64,000 nt of DNA from Hygrocybe punicea (GCA_963556145.1 OY744467.1:5146001-5210000), one strand, 5' to 3'. Shown: positions 1 through 11,024, counted from the first letter of the stretch. Made by a program: numbers and translations. Notes: generated by a model from the sequence alone, not told the origin.

Positions 1-760
1 CACTATAGGATCCTTGGTTGTTGTACCAGGCAACAACCAGAGATTCTGGAGTGTCATTGGCATAACTGGTATGTAAATTCCTCAGGCTTTGTTCTCATGT
101 CTGTTTCATTCACAGGGCTACTTTATTATTATGGTATGTTCTTTTTTTTTTTCTGCTGTTGATTATCATCTTGGTTCTGGTTGCATCCAGCTAAGTGTTT
201 GATGTCTATTACCTCAGTACTGACAGTTTGTTTTTGAAGTATCCTTGTCAATGAAGATTGTAGCATCTCTGTTTGCTCCACCGTTGATGGCTGGTACTCA
301 GCAATGAGTGCTGGTCACCATGGGTTTCTGATATCAGGAGTTCAGGGAGGGTGAATCCACCTGGATTTCCTTGCTAGGCAACCTACTTGTAGTGGGCCTG
401 GTGGCATTGACAAAACTTCATTGGGTAAGTCTTATTTTCATTATTATTAATCCTTGTATGATTGACATTGTACAAATAGGTGATGTATTGTATTTGTCTC
501 AATTTTTTGTTTTGTTTGTATGTTCATGGCCTCTTTTACAATTGTTGTGATGTTTTCGAAAAAATTTGACATTATTTCTCTGGTCAGTCATTCTTGATCA
601 AGAAGGAGAAGAGCTCCTTCTTCTTGATCAAGACTGGATGACTTTACTCTCTAGCTTCATTTGCATTTCTGTCTTTTTGTTTTCACACTTGAATTAGTTG
701 TTCATGTCATTGTAATTGTATATACATAATGTTATGCGGATGTGGAAGATTTATTGAATT
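1..760. other. Gene-poor lead region
   Basis: No open frame of useful length and no recognisable protein similarity is visible. The only structure is an inverted repeat at 592-632, listed separately. The sequence is T-rich and ends against a telomere-like repeat. Confidence 0.6.
592..632. repeat. Imperfect hairpin (inverted repeat)
   Basis: TCTTGATCAAGAAGGAG is followed five bases later by CTCCTTCTTCTTGATCAAGA, so the two halves pair with one three-base bulge. It may be the remains of a fold-back insertion; no function is implied by the surroundings. Confidence 0.6.
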
Positions 761-763
761 TTC

Positions 764-785
764 TAACCCCTAACCCTAACCCTAA
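764..785. repeat. Short internal telomere-like CCCTAA tract
   Basis: About three consecutive CCCTAA units are visible. The same motif (CCTAACCCTAG) closes both copies of the downstream tandem element at 3,002-3,012 and 5,260-5,270. It is too short and too internal to be a chromosome end. Confidence 0.6.
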
Positions 786-980
786 GTTGCTATGTTAGGA
801 AACACCTTGAAGTGTGATGGAACTGATGTTGATATATCTTGTCCAAACTAGAATATTGGACTCCATGGGAGGAATTCTATAGTTAGGTTGACAGTGGACG
901 CGTGACCTGATGGATGAGGAAGCTGACATAAATTTTGCGGAGTTGCTGAGTGAAGCAAAGCAACGGCAACCCCCTCCCAA

Positions 981-999
981 GACTGAGCGAAGCTCAGTC
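981..999. repeat. Perfect 8-bp stem hairpin
   Basis: GACTGAGC, GAA, GCTCAGTC forms a perfect stem with a three-base loop near the left end of copy A. Copy B lacks a clear equivalent. Confidence 0.6.
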
Positions 1000-1190
1000 T
1001 CAGGCAGGCCTGGTGAGGTTTGCTTGGCAGTTTGGTTGTCTGAGACTGAGCAGAGGGGGATTTGTGGGGGAAAAGACACTGTTTGTGGTGCCGTGGCTGG
1101 AATGGGGCACGCGAATTTTTGGTAAATTACGTGCATATTCTACACTATATATGCAACATTTTGTCCCACTAAAAGGAGTCCCCATGTCGT

Positions 1191-1574
1191 GTGTGTGAGC
1201 CTGCAGAATGTCAGGAAAGTGAAGGTGGTCCGGAGTTGTGGCTGAAATTCAGACTCAGTTCGAAATCCACAGCCAGAGCGTTCACACTCAGCCGAACTCA
1301 AAACCTTCGGCTCATCAACATCCCATCCCCTCCATTCCCGACTCTCCTGCCAGCTTCCTGCTGCCCCTGCTGCCCCACAACTTTCCCATGTCCCTCTATG
1401 GGCACTCAAGCCCCAACAGGTGAGTTTTTGGCCTTCATTTGGCCCTCAATCCCCACTCACAGCCCCACCAACACCCAGATCAACATGGACGCGATTCGGC
1501 TGCTTCTGAGCGCCAGGGAGGGCTCTGAGGGCAGCAGGGGTTGTGGTGCACCCACCCCCTGCTGTACCAGGTGA
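1191..1574 (+). CDS. Element-encoded open frame, copy A (unknown product)
   Basis: I do not recognise this product. The frame is Pro/Ser/Thr-rich and is matched by the frame at 3,162-3,749 in copy B, including the shared stretch DAIRLLLSAREGSEGSRGCG. Two consensus splice donors (AG|GTGAGT at 1,420 and 1,571) are kept in both copies, and an intron of 1,420-1,478 would end at an AG. The frame also reads through that intron, so the true splicing and frame are undecided. It may be a gene fragment captured by a non-autonomous element rather than a working gene. Confidence 0.25.
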   Translation: MCEPAECQESEGGPELWLKFRLSSKSTARAFTLSRTQNLRLINIPSPPFPTLLPASCCPCCPTTFPCPSMGTQAPTGEFLAFIWPSIPTHSPTNTQINMDAIRLLLSAREGSEGSRGCGAPTPCCTR

Positions 1575-1629
1575 GTGTTCAGTTAAATTGGGTGTTTTGG
1601 ACATGAATTGACTGGGTAGTGATCACTCA

Positions 1630-1860
1630 GGCTTCAGCCCCCTCTCCCTGCCCTCCCAGCACTCCATCCAGCTCATCTGTACCTCCCTTCATCCCTTCTG
1701 CAATCCCTCTACCCATTCCCTACCCTTCCCTCTGCTCCCCCTGCCCCCCTGGCCTCTTCAACCCCTTCCCTCACCCTCCCTGTTCAATCTCCCTCTCCAA
1801 CCCCTTCTTTTCACCCCTATTCCTCTCCAAATCACTCTGCCCATGTCCTTGACCTCTCTG
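1630..1860 (+). repeat. Pyrimidine-rich tract, copy A
   Basis: About 230 bases are almost entirely C and T, directly after the second splice donor. The same position in copy B (3,796-4,150) and in the elements at 50,700-52,020 and 57,280-57,480 is also pyrimidine-rich. Confidence 0.7.
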
Positions 1861-1920
1861 AGCTCTGCAGTGCTGTATTATAGCAGTTTGTATAATATTT
1901 GACATTTGATTATAATAATT

Positions 1921-1960
1921 CAATAAATAAATAAATAAATAATAACAATAAATTGATAAC
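1921..1960. repeat. AAAT microsatellite
   Basis: A short run of AAAT/AATA units lies just after the pyrimidine tract of copy A. Confidence 0.85.
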
Positions 1961-2045
1961 TACTTAGCAATAAATGAACAAGTATGAGATCAAGCCTATC
2001 AATAATAATTATAACATAATGACATTGGTATAAAGAAAGGTACAT

Positions 2046-2390
2046 GGGGTGCTGCAGGTGTTGTCAGTGCAGCAAACAAACATGGACAAGGTGAGAGTAA
2101 ATTAAGACGGGGTGCTACAGATGTTTGTGAGCGCAGCGAACAAACATCAGTGGCACAAAAAGCATTGTGATAGGGAAGGTGAGTAACTTAAGATGGGGTG
2201 CTACATCAGTGGCACAAAACGCATTGTGACATGGAGTTGGGGTTCCACAAGTACACTCACAAACCTCACTGGCACACAGAAAGCATTGTATATAATGTAA
2301 ATTAAGATGGGGTGCTGCAAGTGTTGGTGAGCATAGTGAACCAACATGGGTGGCACAAAAAGCATTGTAATGGGGACAATGCAAGTCATT
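2046..2390. repeat. Degenerate tandem repeat, about 63-113 bp units
   Basis: GGGGTGCT recurs at 2,046, 2,110, 2,196 and 2,310, each time followed by related text including GTGGCACAAAAAGCATTGT. Unit length varies through internal deletions. The minus-strand open frames over it are repeat by-products. Confidence 0.7.
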
Positions 2391-2439
2391 TGAATCATTG
2401 CACAATGTGACTAAAATGTTTTAACACTCCACACAAACA

Positions 2440-2890
2440 TTCTTGATCCTTCCTTTACTATGATTATTTGTACACCTATGAATTCTAATACAAAATATTC
2501 CAGGTGCAGCCAATTGAAGTGAGGTCTGAGCCTCCTTTGTGATATATTCCACCTAAGAATATTCTCTGCAATGCACAAAATGTATAAAAATTCACAATTC
2601 TTCCTTTACCACCCATTACTATGAATTATTGACACCTAATAGTTGAGGGGCGAGGTCTCAGCCCCCTTTATGATATATTCCACATAAAAGTATTCTCTGC
2701 ACCTATTGTTATTATTATATGCCCATTAAATATCCAAGACATTGCGGCTGAGTCACGTTCATCATAAATTCCACATAAAAAAAGTAAAAATATTCTCTGC
2801 TCCTATTGCTATCTTTATATGCACACCTAAAACATTTAATACCAAATATCCAAGGGGGCGGGGCCGAGCGTAGCGAGGTCTCAGCCCCCT
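2440..2890 (+). repeat. AT-rich subrepeats with a GC palindromic block (copy A tail)
   Basis: The phrases ATATATTCCACATAAA and TATTCTCTGC recur about every 130-180 bases. The tail ends in a GC block (about 2,854-2,889) that begins GGGGGCGGGGCCGAGCG and closes with GGTCTCAGCCCCC, so its ends can pair. Copy B repeats the layout at 4,340-5,147. Confidence 0.65.
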
Positions 2891-3161
2891 CCATAAATCA
2901 CAATATATTCCACAGAAATTTTCCAAAAACATCTCAGCAGCCCTTTCTTTCTAGGACTTTAGATCCCGTCAAGGACGGGATTATTGACTCCCTGGACGGG
3001 TCCTAACCCTAGTCTGTAGTTAATCAGAGCTTGGACGCGTGACCTGACGGATTAGGAAGTGGCTTACATAAATTTTGCAGAGTTGAGCAGGTTCCCAGGG
3101 AGAGTGGGAGGTTGGGGGCGGTGACACATTGGTCGGGTGGCTGCAGGGTTGGGGGTAGGGG

Positions 3162-3749
3162 GTGGCAGGGGTTGTGGGGGGGCCCTGTAAATTTTTTTGG
3201 GGGGTCCGGTTGGATTTGAGCTGGCAGGTGGGGGATTTATGGCAGAGTGGGCACTGTTTGTGGTGCTGCAGCTGCAATTTGGCACCCGAAATTTCGCTAA
3301 ATGATATGGGTATTCTACACTATGTATGCAACATTTTGTCCCACCAAAAAGAGTGGACAAATGAAGTTTCTGAGGCTACAGAAGGCAGAGAAATTGGGGG
3401 AGGTCCGGAGTTGTGGCTGAAATTCAGACTGAGTTTGAAATCTATAGCCAAAGCGTTCGCACTCAGCCGAACCCAAAATCTTCTTCTGTTCAACCTGGCT
3501 CCTCTTCCACTGCTGACTCTCCTGCCAGCTCCCTGTTGTCCCTGCTGGCCTACAACTTTCCCATGTCCCTCTATGAGCCCTCAGGCCCCAACAGGTGAGT
3601 TTTTGGCCCTCAATTGGCCCTTAATCCCCACTCACAGCCCCACCAACACTCAGATCCAACTGGATGCGATTCAGCTGCTTCTGAGCGCCAGGGAGGGTTC
3701 TGAGGGCAGCAGGGGATGTGGTGCACCCACCCCCTGCTGCTGCAGGTGA
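3162..3749 (+). CDS. Element-encoded open frame, copy B (unknown product)
   Basis: This frame is the counterpart of the copy A frame at 1,191-1,574, extended upstream. The shared blocks GGPELWLKFRLS and DAIQLLLSAREGSEGSRGCG and both GTGAGT donors (about 3,596 and 3,746) are conserved. No known domain is visible. A conserved reading frame in two diverged copies hints at past selection or a captured exon, but the composition is low-complexity and the call is weak. Confidence 0.25.
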   Translation: MAGVVGGPCKFFWGVRLDLSWQVGDLWQSGHCLWCCSCNLAPEISLNDMGILHYVCNILSHQKEWTNEVSEATEGREIGGGPELWLKFRLSLKSIAKAFALSRTQNLLLFNLAPLPLLTLLPAPCCPCWPTTFPCPSMSPQAPTGEFLALNWPLIPTHSPTNTQIQLDAIQLLLSAREGSEGSRGCGAPTPCCCR

Positions 3750-3795
3750 GTGTTCAGTTGTATTGACTGTATTGGAGGTGAATTGACATGGAGTG

Positions 3796-4150
3796 ATTAG
3801 CCAGGCTTCACCCCCGACTCCCTCCCCTCCCCTCACCCAATCCAGCCCATCTCTACCTCCCTTCATCCCTCCTGCACTCCCTCCACCCATTCTCCACCCT
3901 CCCCCATGCTTCCCCCATCTCCCTGGCCTGTTCTGGCCCCCCCTCCACCTCCCTGCCTTTTCCCCCTCTCCAGCCCCTTCCTTTAGCCCCCATTCACTTC
4001 CCTATCACTGTCCTGCACTTCCTCCACCCATTCACCCATTCCCCACCCTCCTGCTTCCCCTCCCTTCCTGGCCCATTTGGTCCACCTCCCTCCTTTTCCC
4101 CCCCTCCAGCCCCTTCCTTTAGCACCCATCTACCCCCCCATCACTCTCCT
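3796..4150 (+). repeat. Pyrimidine-rich tract, copy B
   Basis: About 350 bases are dominated by C and T, in the same place as in copy A. Open frames through it translate to Pro/Ser-rich text and are not believable genes. Confidence 0.7.
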
Positions 4151-5470
4151 GTCATCTCTCTCACCACACTGTGCCTATACCCTCTGTAGTAGCTCATTTT
4201 GTATGATATTGACATTTAATTTGATTTAATTTAATTTAACTTATTAAATAATTAAATAATTAATAACTACTTAACAATGGCTGAACCAATGCAGTGTCAA
4301 GACTACTGTGAATCCTGTCTTCAGTACCAGACTATTCTCCACTGTACAGGTGGGAGTCTATTTGATATTTACCTGTAACATCAAGCATGGTCAGGTCTCA
4401 GCAGTAAACACAATACATTCCAGACATACATGAAATTATAGGAATTCAAAACATCTTTTCTTCTTTGCTCACACTCAGCATTTTGATATATACACCTACC
4501 AGTAGAATTAATCGCTAAACCTGTCTTGGTGAGCTTGCACAATGAGTGGTAGGATAATGCGACTATGTTTTGGGACCAGTGGCATAACCTGAGGAAGTGT
4601 ATTTGTTAGGTAAGACAGCGAGATATTAGCATTCGCAGAAAGATCAGAAAAACAGGGGTGAGTTAGAATGCAAGGGGAGCGCAAGAAAATTATATTACCT
4701 GGAAACGGTGAGCTAACAAAGCAACAATGTAAACACAATGACAGAGATTTACAAAGAAGACTTACTCACAGTTGTGAGTAGTGAGACTGAGATCAGGCTG
4801 TGACCACATCACACAAAATGTAGTTGGTCTCAGCAACAGTTACAATGTATGCAACATACACTGGGGCCAAGGTCTCAGATCTCAACATAACATATTGCAC
4901 ATAAATATAATTTTTGGCAGAATTCACATTACACAGAATGTTCTGTAGATTATATTTTACCTAACAAACCTCAAGGACATATTCCACATACAAAACCCAA
5001 AAATATTCTCTGTACCTATCTTGATTATTATGTTCACCCAACACCAAATAAACTTCACAATTGTTCCTTTACTACCTATTACCATTAATTATTGACACCT
5101 AATAGTTGAGGGGGCGGGGCCGAGCATAGCGATGTCTCAGCCCCCTCCATGAATCATGATATATTCCACATAACATGTCCAAAAACATCTCTACAGTCCT
5201 TTCTTTCTAGGACTTTAGATCCCGTCCAGGACAGGATTATTGCCTCCCTGGACGGGTCCTAACCCTAGTATTACTGAATTGAACCAGCTACTGATGACTT
5301 ATTTGATGGTCATGGAATTGGGCCATAGTGAGCAAACAAGATCAGTCTCTCTGTTCACCAAGTGAGATCTACCACTAAAATGTGACAAGGGATTCACACT
5401 AGACCAAGGCAGTTCCTAGAATGAAGTAATGTAAGACACAGAAATTTGCTGCATGGTGAATAGTTGTTAG

Positions 5471-6080
5471 CCAACCCAGCCTTGATGACCAGCCATATGG
5501 CCCTGCTGCTCAGCTGACCCATGCTCTATAGCCAGTGAATATATCCAGTGGGTTGACTGACCTAGGTCTGATTGCCAGCTAAAATATGGCAGTGGGGCCA
5601 ACCCACACAGCCAATATATCCAGTTGGTCAGCCAACCTATGCCTGATGGGTAGCCAACAGATCACTGCTGGTCTGCCAACCCAGGTCTAATGGCCAGCCA
5701 ATATATCCCTGCTGCTTGGCCAACCCTGGGCTAATAGCCACCCAACATATGCCAGTGGGTCAGCCAACCCATGCCTGATGGCCAGCCAAAATATGACAGT
5801 GGGTTGGCCAACCCAGGTCCAATGGCCAGCCAACATATCCCTGCTGGTCAGCTAACCCATGTCTAATGGCCAGCCAAGATATCCCCACTGGTTGGCCAAC
5901 CCACGTCTGATGGCTAGCCAATATATTCCAATAGGTTGGCCAACCCACACCCGATGGCCAGCCAATATATGGCAGAGGGTCGGCCAACCCATGTCCAATG
6001 GCAAGCTGAAACCCCTACTGGGTTGGGCAAAATATCCCCTGGTTGGCCAACCCACTCAGGCTGGCGAGCTGTATGCCTTG
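5471..6080. repeat. 44-bp satellite
   Basis: AACCCA recurs at 5,766, 5,810, 5,854, 5,898, 5,942 and 5,986, exactly 44 bases apart, and more degenerate units extend the array in both directions to about 13 copies. Each unit contains GGTTGGCCAACC and TGGCCAGCCA, which are palindromic or nearly so. Because 44 is not a multiple of three and the unit has few stop codons, several frames stay open on both strands; these are not genes. Confidence 0.9.
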
Positions 6081-6197
6081 GCCAAGCCATCTGCCTTGGG
6101 AAAAGATATTGGTCGGCTGAGGTCGGCTGGCCCACTTCAAGTGGGAATTGTCCATCTCGGCTGACCCACGTTTTATGGAAAAGATATGCTGAAAGGG

Positions 6198-6404
6198 CTC
6201 AAAATTGCCATATCTCATGTAATACTCAACATACAGCTTAGCAGTTTGAAATATGAGAGTTTGAATATAATGTCTAGATGTTCACAGTGTAAAAGGTCCC
6301 AAAAACAGTCACATAAAAATTCAAATTTTTCAGTGCAACCCCCCCATGTGCAACACCTGCAGAAGCTTTGGGAGTCCACCAATCCACACAAAACTTCACA
6401 TCCA
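6198..6404 (+). repeat. Left arm of a 210-bp inverted repeat pair
   Basis: This stretch is the reverse complement of 13,640-13,854 with scattered mismatches. The match starts abruptly at CTCAAAATTGCCATATCTCA and includes CTCATATTTCAAACTGCTAA on the other strand. The arms enclose 7.2 kb with three gene relics and may be the TIRs of one large element. No target duplication is evident. Confidence 0.75.
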
Positions 6405-6589
6405 TGACCTCTGGTAACCTATCAATGTGCTAGTCAATCACTGTGACTTTCTTGTCAATAATTCAATTCCAAGGTGAGGGGAATTGATGATAACTGCCTA
6501 AATTGGGAATTCAACGAAAACTTGGCAGTTCAACATCATCAACAACCACCCATGGTTCAAGGCAAGGCAATTCCATCAGTTGTTCAGTG

Positions 6590-8433
6590 GATAATTGTAT
6601 GACTTGGCACAACCATGACACAGGAGGACATTGCCATTAAGGATTGACACGGGTTCGGGTTTACCCATGGTGTTTCCTAAATGGGTAGCACGGGTTCGGG
6701 TACGGTGTTCCAAAACACACATCGTTCCCAAACCGCACCCGTTACCCGTGGTGTGCGGGATTTTCATGTCCTCACTTGAGGACCCTAAGGTAACCTTTTA
6801 TTCTTTAATAATTACATTTTTACTTATTTTTTGACAGCAGCTGTCACTTGCCACCACCATCACCACCACCACCACCACCACCACACATCAACTGTGTTCC
6901 ATGCAGCGACCGACGCTGGTTGCATGGACGATGCCAGCGAGGACACACGCAGAGGACGAACAGGGCCAGGTGGGTGGTGCGCCCACCACCCATTCTCCAG
7001 GTACGTGCCCACTGCATCTCGCGCTGACCAGAACCCAACCCAACGACACACACACGATGCACACACACGACACAGCACGATGCACGCACACATGACCACA
7101 TGCACGACCGCACACACGCACACACACTTAAACGACGCCATCTCGGTTGGCACTGGCCCATTGGCCAGTCCATTCCATAGACGGTGTTCGATGGAGGTGT
7201 GCAGATGTCGCGACACAGATGGGCCACATCTATTGACGTGTGCTCGACGTGTGTGATGTCGCTGTGGTAGTCACTGTGGCAACCCATTGAGTAACGGGTG
7301 CGGTTTGCACCCATTACCTGTCCGGGTATGGTTTTGGCGGGTGCAGGTGCAGGTGCGCCGTTTTGGACCTGTGGGTCAACCCATGTCAATCCTTAATTGC
7401 CATGTACACCAATGTCTCTAGTCGTTCCATTTGGAAGATACTGGCATACTTCAAGCGTTCTGGCCGAATCAATGTCCCTGAGTGCAAAAGGCCAAAAGTG
7501 CATTGAATTCTAGGTAACTATGATATTGAGGTGTGTAGCATTACATCTTGTGCACTCCTTCTCTACAAAATTTCGATATGCAGTATATGCATCGCAGGTT
7601 GAATGAATGCCCTGATCTGTATCTTGATGAACTGCAAATGGAGCTTCAGGAGACTTGTGGTACTTCAGTATCAATTTTGACGATATGGAGAACCCTTGTA
7701 AAGGGCAGTTATACCATGAAAAGGTATGCTTTGCCCACTAATTCATAATTATCCAACTAATCAATTGTCAGCTCTCCCATGTCGCGATTGAACAAAGCAA
7801 AGAGAAATGAAGCATGTTTGCTGCTTGCATTGGCACATATGAGGCTGAACAACTAGTTTTTGTCAATGAAAGTGCTGTGGATCATTGAACAACCTATCAT
7901 GGAAGAGCCTAGGCCACCTGTGGCCGAAAAGCAACTCACAAAGCCTTCTTTTGCTGCAGACAACAGTATGTTCACTTACATTTTAGTCCTCCATTCATTG
8001 ACAATGCTAATATATTTCTAGGTTTTCTGTTCTTCCCGCTTTGGCCCTTGATGATGGCATCATCCACTGTGAAATTGTTTAAGGCGCTTTTGACACAAAT
8101 ATTTTTTATTCATTCATAAACCATCTCCTTGATCAAATGCAATCATTCCCCACCCCAAAATCAGTTATTATCATGGATAATTGCCGAATTCACAAGCACC
8201 CTGAAATTTTGGAGCTCATCAAATCTTGGTAAATTTTGATTTATATTATCTTCAATTTTGTGACTACCATGTCATTTTTCAGAGGTATGCGGTGTGAATT
8301 TCTACCACCGTATTCGCCTGACTACAATCCAATCGAACTGGCATTCTCTGCAATGAAATATTCCCTCCACCACAATGGTGAATACATCCACATGGCTATG
8401 ACAGAATTGACTTTAATGGATATTTATTGTGTG
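6590..8433 (+). pseudogene. Tc1/mariner-type transposase, decayed, with introns
   Basis: A DDE_3-class cut-and-paste transposase. An N-terminal helix-turn-helix segment reads SSRSIWKILAYFKRSG (from about 7,415), then an exon around 7,570-7,720 with NECPDLYLDELQMEL, then catalytic exons with IIMDNCRIHKH and FLPPYSPDYNPIELAFSAMK. Likely introns are about 7,722-7,768, 7,965-8,021 and 8,229-8,281. The first catalytic Asp is Asn (AAT at 7,865-7,867, expected GAT), and in-frame TGA codons stand at 7,808 and 7,886 where Arg is expected. The start is split from the rest by the 758-bp element at 6,638-7,395; removing that element rejoins QEDIA to MYTNVSS. Confidence 0.85.
6638..7395 (+). mobile_element. 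758-bp TIR element with 8-bp TSD (ATTGCCAT)
   Basis: Ends TAAGGATTGACACGGGTT and its near-complement AACCCATGTCAATCCTTA are flanked by ATTGCCAT at 6,630-6,637 and 7,396-7,403. Inside are GGGT-rich subterminal repeats, an intron-like segment 6,790-6,837 (GTAACC to TTTGACAG), a CCACCA run, the motif GGTGGTGCGCCCACC before a donor at 7,001, a CACACGA-type run, and a degenerate palindrome near 7,213-7,262. It encodes no transposase, so it is non-autonomous. An 8-bp TSD fits hAT or Zisupton/KDZ-class transposition. Confidence 0.9.
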
Positions 8434-9051
8434 TTACTCAAACCCCTCTACGAGATTAGCCCCATGGATGTTTTGGTTGGTTTAGGCACTGTGGTTATGT
8501 GTAGCTTGGCCTCCTGTCCTCCCCCTATGTTTCTTCCACCATTTCTGTACAATATATGTATACCCTTTGTTGTAAATGTGATTATTTATTATGATCTGTG
8601 ACTTGCTAGTCAGGGAATTAGAATACATGGAAAAGAACAGTTTTCATATTGTAAATGTACAAAATACACGGAGTCATCACATCTAGGAAAATGGCTCTTG
8701 ATCGAAGCTTGATCACCGGCAGACTGTTTTACCAAAAAACCTAACAACTACTCAATTGCAACCCCAATTCGAACAGCAATTTGTCGCCTCCTTTCTAATA
8801 CACTCTTGAACTGAGAAGGACTATCTGACAAGGTCAGAACAGGATAGCAGAATGATCTTACCTGTGAATTGCACAAGTTCATCCCGGGTTGTAGGATTAG
8901 GCGCTCCCATTAGTGGGTGAACACCATAGGCAACTACAGTTGGGTTATGGAGGGGCCCTTGAGGTCCTGTTTGGCTGTCGTAAAGGAGGATGGGAAGTTC
9001 ATCTGACTGTTGAAGCAGCAATGTGAGATTATTATTGATTCGATTGACCAT

Positions 9052-11024
9052 TGTGATGGCGAGTTCTGTTGTAGACCCGGAATGGGAATCTATGAAAGTG
9101 GTGATCAGCTAGAAAGTGATCAGAGGAATTTAGTTTCTTTTAGAAAGGTCTAGTCAATCCAACCCGAATCCAGGGGTTCCGGAATCAGAGGGTGAGTGTG
9201 GGGAAAGGACGAAGAGTAGACTAAGAAATAGAACTGAAGTGCGGTGATAAGATGTGAGGGGGAATGGTATCCTGTATTTTTCTATATGTGTGTATGGGTA
9301 TGGGTATTTCTATATGGTTTGTAGTATAAATGTGCTACTTTTATACTACTGAGAGGGATCCTGTGCTGTAGTAACTAAGTACTACAAGTGAAGGCTGTAA
9401 ATGATAGGGGTGGAGTGGAGTGGAGGATAGGAAGAGTGCTATGTACTAGGAGACAGGAAATGAAGATACATGATATATAACTATAAACGTACTGATTCCA
9501 GGTCATTAGGGACATTGAATCTTGAGTAGGAATGATTCCAGAGGCAGAATCCAGAGTGGAATCGATAGGAATGAGCGGAATCGAATGGAGTCGATGATAC
9601 GGTGTTATGTCAATGTTTGTTTCACCAAGAATTACCGGAGTTGACTTTGTTCAGGTACCTTCTTGTTGTTCGTGGGTTTCTAATATTTAAATAACCTATC
9701 AAGAAGGGGTTTTGTGGGTATATGTACTATATGAATCAATAGAATGTAATAGTGAGGTCTCTTCAATTAAGAATTGAGACTTTGAGTAGGGATTAATAGC
9801 AATTGGGTGTGTGATGTACTGAAAATACTACTGGAATATAAAAATATAAACTAATGAATACTGATAACAATATTCACCAGTTTAATATGGACAGTTTTGG
9901 CTACAGGGCCTATTCAATCAAGAGTATCTCTGGGTATTATAATATCTGACTTAAATCCGAAGCTTCAAACACACATTGGCTACTAGTTCAGGGATATCTT
10001 TAATACCTTTTGAATACTCTGTTTTGTTTAGGATGAAACCTTAACCTTAGAAGTGTATCTAGCTGACTAATGCTGACTAATGAATTGATTGGACTGAGTG
10101 AACTGGGTGAATTCTCCTTGATGACAAGGAGAACTCAGAGAATGATAGAATAAGAGTGAACTAGACTGGATTGCAAGCACTAGCTACTACAATGAGTAAC
10201 TACTAGTACTAAGAGAATGGGGGATCACACTGTGTGAACCCAACTGAGAGTGACTACTGAGTGGTGAGGGGGGAAATCCTACTGACTACTGGAATTTGGG
10301 GGCCCTATTTATACTGTTGGAGAACAATGGGGGACTGAGAACAATGGGAAAGTGAGAACAATAGGACTGAGTCATGAGAACAATGGATGGCATCAAAGAG
10401 GCTGTGAACAATAGGCTCTATCTCCATTTGGACTGTTTAGAACAATAGACTGCTCAGAACAATAGACCATTGTCTTTATGTAAGCAGAATATCACAATCA
10501 CTCTCTGATGCATCCTATCTTATCATTATCTTATCATTCTCTTGTTCACATCTTATCTAATCATTTCCCATCATCTAGCTAAGCCGCTTTTGATCAATAC
10601 AAGTAAACAAGATTTGTAATCAATCCATTACTGCTAATATAGGTAACAATGCTAGTTGGGCTTGTCTCCTTGCACGCGCAATACAGAGAAATATATAATA
10701 AATACTAATGAGTGGGGGATGTGCCTCTGTGCACCAGGTCTGGGCATTACTAGTGAACCCATAATAAATGATATAAAGGTAAGCATATATGCTATTTGTG
10801 TCTGTTCACTAGCATGCGTAATGTGGAAAGGCATAGAATGGGTACTAATGAGTGTAGGTGTGCATCCATAGTGTTGCACTTAAATATCTAAGTCCGTGGT
10901 CCGATGGTAAACCCATGACATTACACCCAAAAACACTTGGGGTCATGACAATGGGAATGGGAATGGATGGGAATGGAGTGGGATATGAAGGGGAAACAGA
11001 TCCACATGATCCGGAGCCTCTACA
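9052..11024 (+). mobile_element. Solo LTR, family A, copy 1 (with insertion)
   Basis: The body starts TGTGATGGCGAG and ends GGAGCCTCTACA and matches the copies at 30,397, 44,906 and, reversed, 56,401, for example GATCCTGTGCTGTAGTAACTA. CCATTG (or ACCAT) flanks both ends, as expected for a target duplication, and the sequence splits the Mug135-like frame. The middle is displaced by the insertion at 9,603-10,950. Confidence 0.75.
9603..10950. mobile_element. 1.35-kb insertion inside LTR A copy 1, probably another LTR
   Basis: Alignment of LTR A copies shows that this block is extra. It starts TGTTATGTCAATG, ends GGGTCATGACA, contains a TATA-like CCCTATTTATACTG at about 10,304, and holds no real gene. 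TG...CA ends and no internal coding region suggest a solo LTR of another family. No clean target duplication was found. Confidence 0.45.

Larger units (their letters stand above)
880..3012 (+). mobile_element. Non-autonomous repeat element, copy A
   Basis: This is the first of two head-to-tail copies. Matching landmarks in copy B are a left segment starting GGACGCGTGACCTGA (899 and 3,035), a gene-like middle with two conserved splice donors, a C/T-rich tract, an AT-rich tail with subrepeats, a GC-rich palindromic block, and a right end GGACGGGTCCTAACCCTAG. Read outward, the right end (TAGGGTTAGGACCCGTCC) resembles the TIRs of the 8-bp-TSD elements further along. I could not find a matching target duplication, so the exact left end is uncertain. 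Confidence 0.6.
3017..5270 (+). mobile_element. Non-autonomous repeat element, copy B
   Basis: This second copy begins a few bases after the right end of copy A and follows the same order of landmarks. Its right end matches copy A over about 160 bases, from the GC palindromic block through CCCGTCC and GGACGGGTCC to the telomere-like CCTAACCCTAG. Differences between the copies are scattered substitutions and indels, so neither is a recent duplicate. Confidence 0.6.

Noticed and set aside
764..785. Chromosome end (telomere)
   Set aside because: Only about three units, internal to the window, with similar short motifs at element ends.
5471..6080. Possible CRISPR-like array
   Set aside because: The whole 44-bp unit is conserved; there are no unique spacers, no cas genes, and the genome is fungal.
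5760..6241. Repeat protein with WVGQP/GWPT motifs
   Set aside because: The 44-bp period is not a multiple of three and similar frames are open on both strands, so this is a satellite by-product.
6831..7256. Open frame beginning with a long His run (CCACCA repeats)
   Set aside because: It lies entirely inside the 758-bp TIR element, reads across a splice donor at 7,001 and is simple-sequence in composition; equivalent runs in sister elements are in other frames.
8236..8601. 121-codon frame as a separate gene
   Set aside because: Its first 15 codons are the last intron of the mariner gene; the rest is the C-terminal transposase exon and trailing sequence.
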